Part shown: one piece after another, positions 38,781-41,492 of the stretch
Layout of the letters: every line of letters starts with the position of its first letter
Position numbering within the stretch: the stretch's first letter is position 1
Origin: SAR86 cluster bacterium
GTDB lineage: Bacteria; Pseudomonadota; Gammaproteobacteria; Pseudomonadales; Pseudohongiellaceae
Length of the DNA: 41,492 nucleotides
Reading direction: 5' to 3'
NCBI GenBank assembly: GCA_002401885.1
Contig: NVUL01000056.1
Location: 1-41,492, forward strand
Position numbers and translations under genes: made by a program
Notes under the pieces: model-generated
The model's input: the letters and a program-made list of their open reading frames with translations, nothing else
What the model was told of the DNA's origin: nothing
Database searches by the model: none

Positions 38781-40136
38781 TTGGAAGCATTTGATTACGA
38801 TTTGTTTGTTATTGGGGCAGGCTCAGGCGGCGTTCGTGCGTGTCGGATAGCGGCGAGTTTAGGGGCGAGGGTAGCTGTCGCTGAGGAGCGATATTTCGGC
38901 GGCACCTGCGTGAATGTGGGTTGTGTGCCGAAGAAGCTGTTTAGCTATGCCGCGCACTATTTCGACGATTTCGAAGACAGTAAAGGGTTCGGCTGGGATT
39001 TCGATAATCTGCGTTTCGACTGGAGCGCGCTAAAGGCCAATAAAGATACTGAAATCAATAGATTAAATGATATCTATAAATCGATACTCGATTCAAACGA
39101 AGTAGATATCTACGAGGCTCGCGCCAAGATATCTGGCCCTAATGAAGTTGTGGTCGACGGCAAGACTCTTAGCGCCAAGCACATATTGGTAGCCGTTGGT
39201 GGTTGGCCCTGGATTCCTGAGTTTCCCGGTAGCGAGTTAACTGTAAGCTCTAACGATGTGTTTGCCATGGATCAGCTGCCAGCAGAGATTGCGGTAATGG
39301 GCGGTGGCTATATTGCTGTGGAATTCGCCAGTATCTTCAGTCGGCTTGGCTGTAAAACCAGCCTGATTTATCGCGGCAACCAGCTACTACGTGGCTTTGA
39401 TGAGGACATACGGAAGTTCATCACCACCGAGATCGGCACGCATGTCGATCTATATCTTGAAGAGGACATTAGCGAAATACAGAAACAAAACAATAAGTTA
39501 GAAGTATTATTTAAATCTGGATCTAAACTAAATTGTGAAATGGTACTCGCCGCAACTGGCCGACTTCCACTCACTGATGACCTCGGCTTAGAAACAGTTG
39601 GCGTTCAGTTAGCCAAAAATGGTGCCATCAAGGTTAATGAAAATTTTCAGACAGCTGAGCCCAGTATCTACGCAGTTGGCGACGTCATCGACCGAATCGC
39701 GCTTACACCGGTAGCACTGGCCGAGGGCCAGATTGTCGCTAGAGCGCTATTTTCAAATGACGAAAAAGCTATGGACTACAAAAATATCGCCACGGCCGTA
39801 TTCTGCCACCCAAACATCGGCACAGTTGGCCTGTCTGAGCAGGAGGCATTAGATGCCGGATTAGTGGTAGATATCTATGAGAGCGTGTTTAGGCCACTGA
39901 AGCACACGTTAAGTGGTCGAGAAGAGAAATCGATGATCAAACTGATCGTCGATCGTGAATCAGATCGCGTAGTCGGTTTACACCTAGTAGCAGCTGACGC
40001 TGGTGAGATCGTTCAGGGATTATCTGTAGCCATTAACTGTGGCGCAACCAAGGCAGACTTTGACCGTACCATCGGCATACATCCAACACTGGCTGAAGAG
40101 TTCGTTACGATGCGAACTAAGCGAGTCGATGTCTAG
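38781..40136 (+). CDS. gor: Glutathione-disulfide reductase
   Basis: Gor reduces glutathione disulfide with NADPH. Starting at TTG 38781 the product has 451 residues (E. coli 450). An in-frame TTG at 38724 would add 19 residues with no family match. It has the FAD fold DLFVIGAGSGGVRACRIAA and the redox disulfide in GGTCVNVGCVPKK. The NADPH fold is VMGGGYIAVEFASIFSRLG, followed downstream by the Arg-containing stretch [32 protein letters not shown] comes next, and the C-terminal IGIHPTLAEEFVTMR holds the catalytic His-Glu pair. Ribosome site AAAAGG or CAGGAA precedes it. The Gly-Thr-Cys-Val form separates it from mercuric reductase. Confidence 0.95.
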   Translation: MEAFDYDLFVIGAGSGGVRACRIAASLGARVAVAEERYFGGTCVNVGCVPKKLFSYAAHYFDDFEDSKGFGWDFDNLRFDWSALKANKDTEINRLNDIYKSILDSNEVDIYEARAKISGPNEVVVDGKTLSAKHILVAVGGWPWIPEFPGSELTVSSNDVFAMDQLPAEIAVMGGGYIAVEFASIFSRLGCKTSLIYRGNQLLRGFDEDIRKFITTEIGTHVDLYLEEDISEIQKQNNKLEVLFKSGSKLNCEMVLAATGRLPLTDDLGLETVGVQLAKNGAIKVNENFQTAEPSIYAVGDVIDRIALTPVALAEGQIVARALFSNDEKAMDYKNIATAVFCHPNIGTVGLSEQEALDAGLVVDIYESVFRPLKHTLSGREEKSMIKLIVDRESDRVVGLHLVAADAGEIVQGLSVAINCGATKADFDRTIGIHPTLAEEFVTMRTKRVDV

Positions 40137-40205
40137 CTGAGATTGTAGTGCAAAGGCGCATAAGCAATGAACTGGGGCGGTATATCACTCTAAAGGGTTA
40201 TTTCG

Positions 40206-40487
40206 CTATTTCCGGTAATAAAGATCACTAGACTCGTATATTTTCCGCCAGAACTCTCTTGATTCATTGTCCTTGGCCTTATCCATGTTTTTCATGGCAA
40301 TTAAGGCCATCGGGTTCATTTCCATCGCATCCGCAATTCTAAGAAGATTCTTATCAGAAATCTTCGCATCGTATTTCACTTGATACATGTACGAAGGTGT
40401 AACTTCTAAAAATTTCGCAATCTTATAGAAGCTCCCAAATGTCTCAGAATCGGCAATTTCGTTTAGAACTCTAGTAGTTTCAAGCAC
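40206..40487 (-). CDS. Helix-turn-helix regulator of a phage-like element
   Basis: This 93-residue protein has a Cro/CI-type helix-turn-helix (about 18-58: SFYKIAKFLEVTPSYMYQVKYDAKISDKNLLRIADAMEM). A C-terminal tail follows, NPMALIAMKNMDKAKDNESREFWRKIYE, that resembles DUF3693 proteins of Vibrio-type filamentous phages. Start is GTG 40485-40487 with AGAGAGGA upstream. It stands back to back with a rolling-circle rep gene, the arrangement of rstR/rstA in CTX-type phages. A repressor of rep is the likely role. The family call rests on pattern memory; the DNA-binding fold is clearer. Confidence 0.75.
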   Translation of the reverse strand: MLETTRVLNEIADSETFGSFYKIAKFLEVTPSYMYQVKYDAKISDKNLLRIADAMEMNPMALIAMKNMDKAKDNESREFWRKIYESSDLYYRK

Positions 40488-40557
40488 TTAAAATTCCTCT
40501 CTCAAATATCCCTAAAACAGCCAGCATATTACTACATGCCACTATGGTAGCGTCTAC

Positions 40558-40586
40558 TTGTATATAGTAGTAATTACTAGTATAAA
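40558..40586 (+). promoter_or_regulatory. Candidate rep promoter with embedded operator palindrome
   Basis: TTGTAT (40558-40563), a 17-base spacer and TATAAA (40581-40586) form a promoter pointing at rep. The spacer holds the perfect 12-base palindrome TAGTAATTACTA (40568-40579). A copy of its half-site, ATTACTA, occurs alone at 40528-40534, nearer the regulator gene. A repressor bound here would block RNA polymerase. Confidence 0.5.
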
Positions 40587-40606
40587 GCTTTGTATGGCCA
40601 ATTCGA

Positions 40607-40703
40607 CGGGACTCCCGCTCCAATTGACCTACGCATGAAAACTTCCTCTGGTAGCCCCGTAGGGGCTGCTAGAGGTTAGTTTTTAGCGGAAGGGCGAAGC
40701 CCT
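40607..40703 (+). repeat. Three hairpins upstream of rep (candidate origin region)
   Basis: A small hairpin, CGGG-ACT-CCCG, lies at 40607-40617. A long one at 40645-40675 has 14 pairs (two G-T) with loop GTA and a GCCCC/GGGGC top. A third, AGGGC-GAA-GCCCT, lies at 40691-40703. All fall between the regulator and the rolling-circle rep gene. Such clusters are typical of double-strand or single-strand origins and packaging signals of ssDNA phages and rolling-circle plasmids. The nick site itself is not identifiable by eye. Confidence 0.55.
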
Positions 40704-40748
40704 GAGCATAGACTTGTACTAACAACACTTAGTAACCGAGTAGTTGAA

Positions 40749-41492
40749 ATGTCCAGACTAGACCCTGCCAAAAAAATCGAATCGACATTGAACACTCAGC
40801 GTTCGGACATCTTGCCTTTTAGTGAATGCACCATGATTTCTCCAGAGCGGGAGACCGGTAACTGCTATCGAATTCATGGCAAGGTCTATTCAACTGGTGA
40901 TGCAAAGCTGGTAGCTGTTCGATTGATGCCAGATGACAAAGACCGCTCTCGAGGCGGTTACAAAAGGAAGCACACGAAACGTTCAGAAATGGACGAAGTT
41001 ACAGAAAGAAAATCTTATGCTCGGTCGCGCTCTGTCGCTCGAGACACCTCAATTCAAAAGCAGCTAGATCAAATGCTGACTCTCACCACCCGCGAAATAA
41101 TGGAATTCGAAGATTTCGACAAAGTATTCAAGTTGTTCCTTAGAAAAATGCGTAATCGCCACGGTAAGAAGTTTATCTATCTGGCTGTCATGGAGTACCA
41201 GAAGCGGGGCGCACTGCACGTTCATATGGGAATAAACGGGTTCTATATCTATAACTCAGTTCGCCGTCTCTGGAATAAATGCCTCGCTCACTATGGGCTA
41301 GGTGATGGAAACGTAGATTTTACTAAGGCCAGTAAGTTCGGCCACAAAGCATGGAATTCTAAAAATATTGCTGAGTACATCTGCAAATATATTACGAAGT
41401 CCGATGTCACAGAATTTAACAAAAAGCGTTATTGGAGCGGTGGCCCGACCGTACCTCTAGTTAAATACAAGGGATATTGCCCCATAGGGAAA
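40749..41492 (+). CDS. Rolling-circle replication initiator, HUH endonuclease (partial)
   Basis: The frame opens at ATG 40749 and runs off the window after 248 codons. A basic N-terminal extension of about 110 residues (YKRKHTKRSE, ARSRSVARD) precedes the Rep fold. The metal-binding HUH motif is H157-V-H159 in YQKRGALHVHMGI. The catalytic region NIAEYICKYITKSD has Tyr210 and Tyr214, each followed by Lys at +3. Such proteins nick one strand at the origin and stay covalently attached. The type resembles G2P/RstA-like or plasmid Rep proteins of ssDNA elements. The upstream ribosome site is weak. Together with the divergent HTH gene it marks the left part of an integrated or formerly integrated element. 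Confidence 0.82.
   Translation, partial: MSRLDPAKKIESTLNTQRSDILPFSECTMISPERETGNCYRIHGKVYSTGDAKLVAVRLMPDDKDRSRGGYKRKHTKRSEMDEVTERKSYARSRSVARDTSIQKQLDQMLTLTTREIMEFEDFDKVFKLFLRKMRNRHGKKFIYLAVMEYQKRGALHVHMGINGFYIYNSVRRLWNKCLAHYGLGDGNVDFTKASKFGHKAWNSKNIAEYICKYITKSDVTEFNKKRYWSGGPTVPLVKYKGYCPIGK

Noticed and set aside
40155..40182. dif-like sequence (GGCGCATAA) between gor and the phage-like regulator, as a XerCD attachment site
   Set aside because: The left half matches 8 of 11 bases of the E. coli dif XerC arm, but the right half does not resemble a XerD arm. Without the other end of the element it cannot be called an attachment site.

Overview
The window is a chromosomal stretch of a free-living, aerobic gammaproteobacterium. 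The evidence is gene content and order. A gltA / sdhCDAB-sucAB-lpd-sucCD block is followed by a TonB energising operon of the type with an extra ExbB-like protein. The fatty-acid cluster runs plsX-fabD-fabG-acpP-fabF-pabC-mltG-tmk-holB-pilZ, with no fabH between plsX and fabD, as in Pseudomonas and its relatives rather than enterics. The DUF3450/ExbB-like TonB cluster is typical of marine gammaproteobacteria. I cannot name a genus from sequence alone.

Layout. 1-3.6 kb: tail of an unrecognised gene, a TerB-like gene, dusA, gltX and a tRNA-Ala(GGC). 3.7-16.6 kb: gltA, divergent from one long TCA-cycle operon that encodes succinate dehydrogenase, 2-oxoglutarate dehydrogenase (E1, E2, E3) and succinyl-CoA synthetase. 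16.6-22.3 kb: a 458-base leader with several inverted repeats, then DUF3450, a TtpC-like ExbB homologue, exbB, exbD, tonB and a TPR protein, closed by a terminator. 22.3-26.1 kb: htpG behind a near-perfect sigma-32 promoter, convergent with argS. 26.2-36.8 kb: rluC, then the yceD-rpmF-plsX-fab-pabC-mltG-tmk-holB-pilZ series. 36.8-40.1 kb: an FAD oxidoreductase of the L-2-hydroxyglutarate family, an AlkB-like dioxygenase and glutathione reductase. 40.2-41.5 kb: a divergent helix-turn-helix regulator and the first 248 codons of a rolling-circle (HUH) replication protein cut by the window end. This looks like the left edge of an integrated filamentous-phage-like or plasmid-like element.

How the genes work together. 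Most of the window is core housekeeping: central carbon oxidation, energy for outer-membrane transport, lipid synthesis, tRNA charging and modification, and replication support. The accessory part is the last 1.3 kb, where gene arrangement (regulator and rep back to back), a palindrome between the -35 and -10 of the rep promoter, and hairpins ahead of rep form a compact replication-control module.

Most interesting points: pilZ has no canonical start codon and carries an in-frame amber codon after the only upstream ATG; the HUH rep module at the right edge; a heat-shock promoter that runs directly into the upstream operon's terminator hairpin in front of htpG; and a consensus promoter placed so close to yceD that the mRNA should be leaderless or nearly so. 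I found no CRISPR array, insertion sequence, integrase or defence system in the visible sequence.
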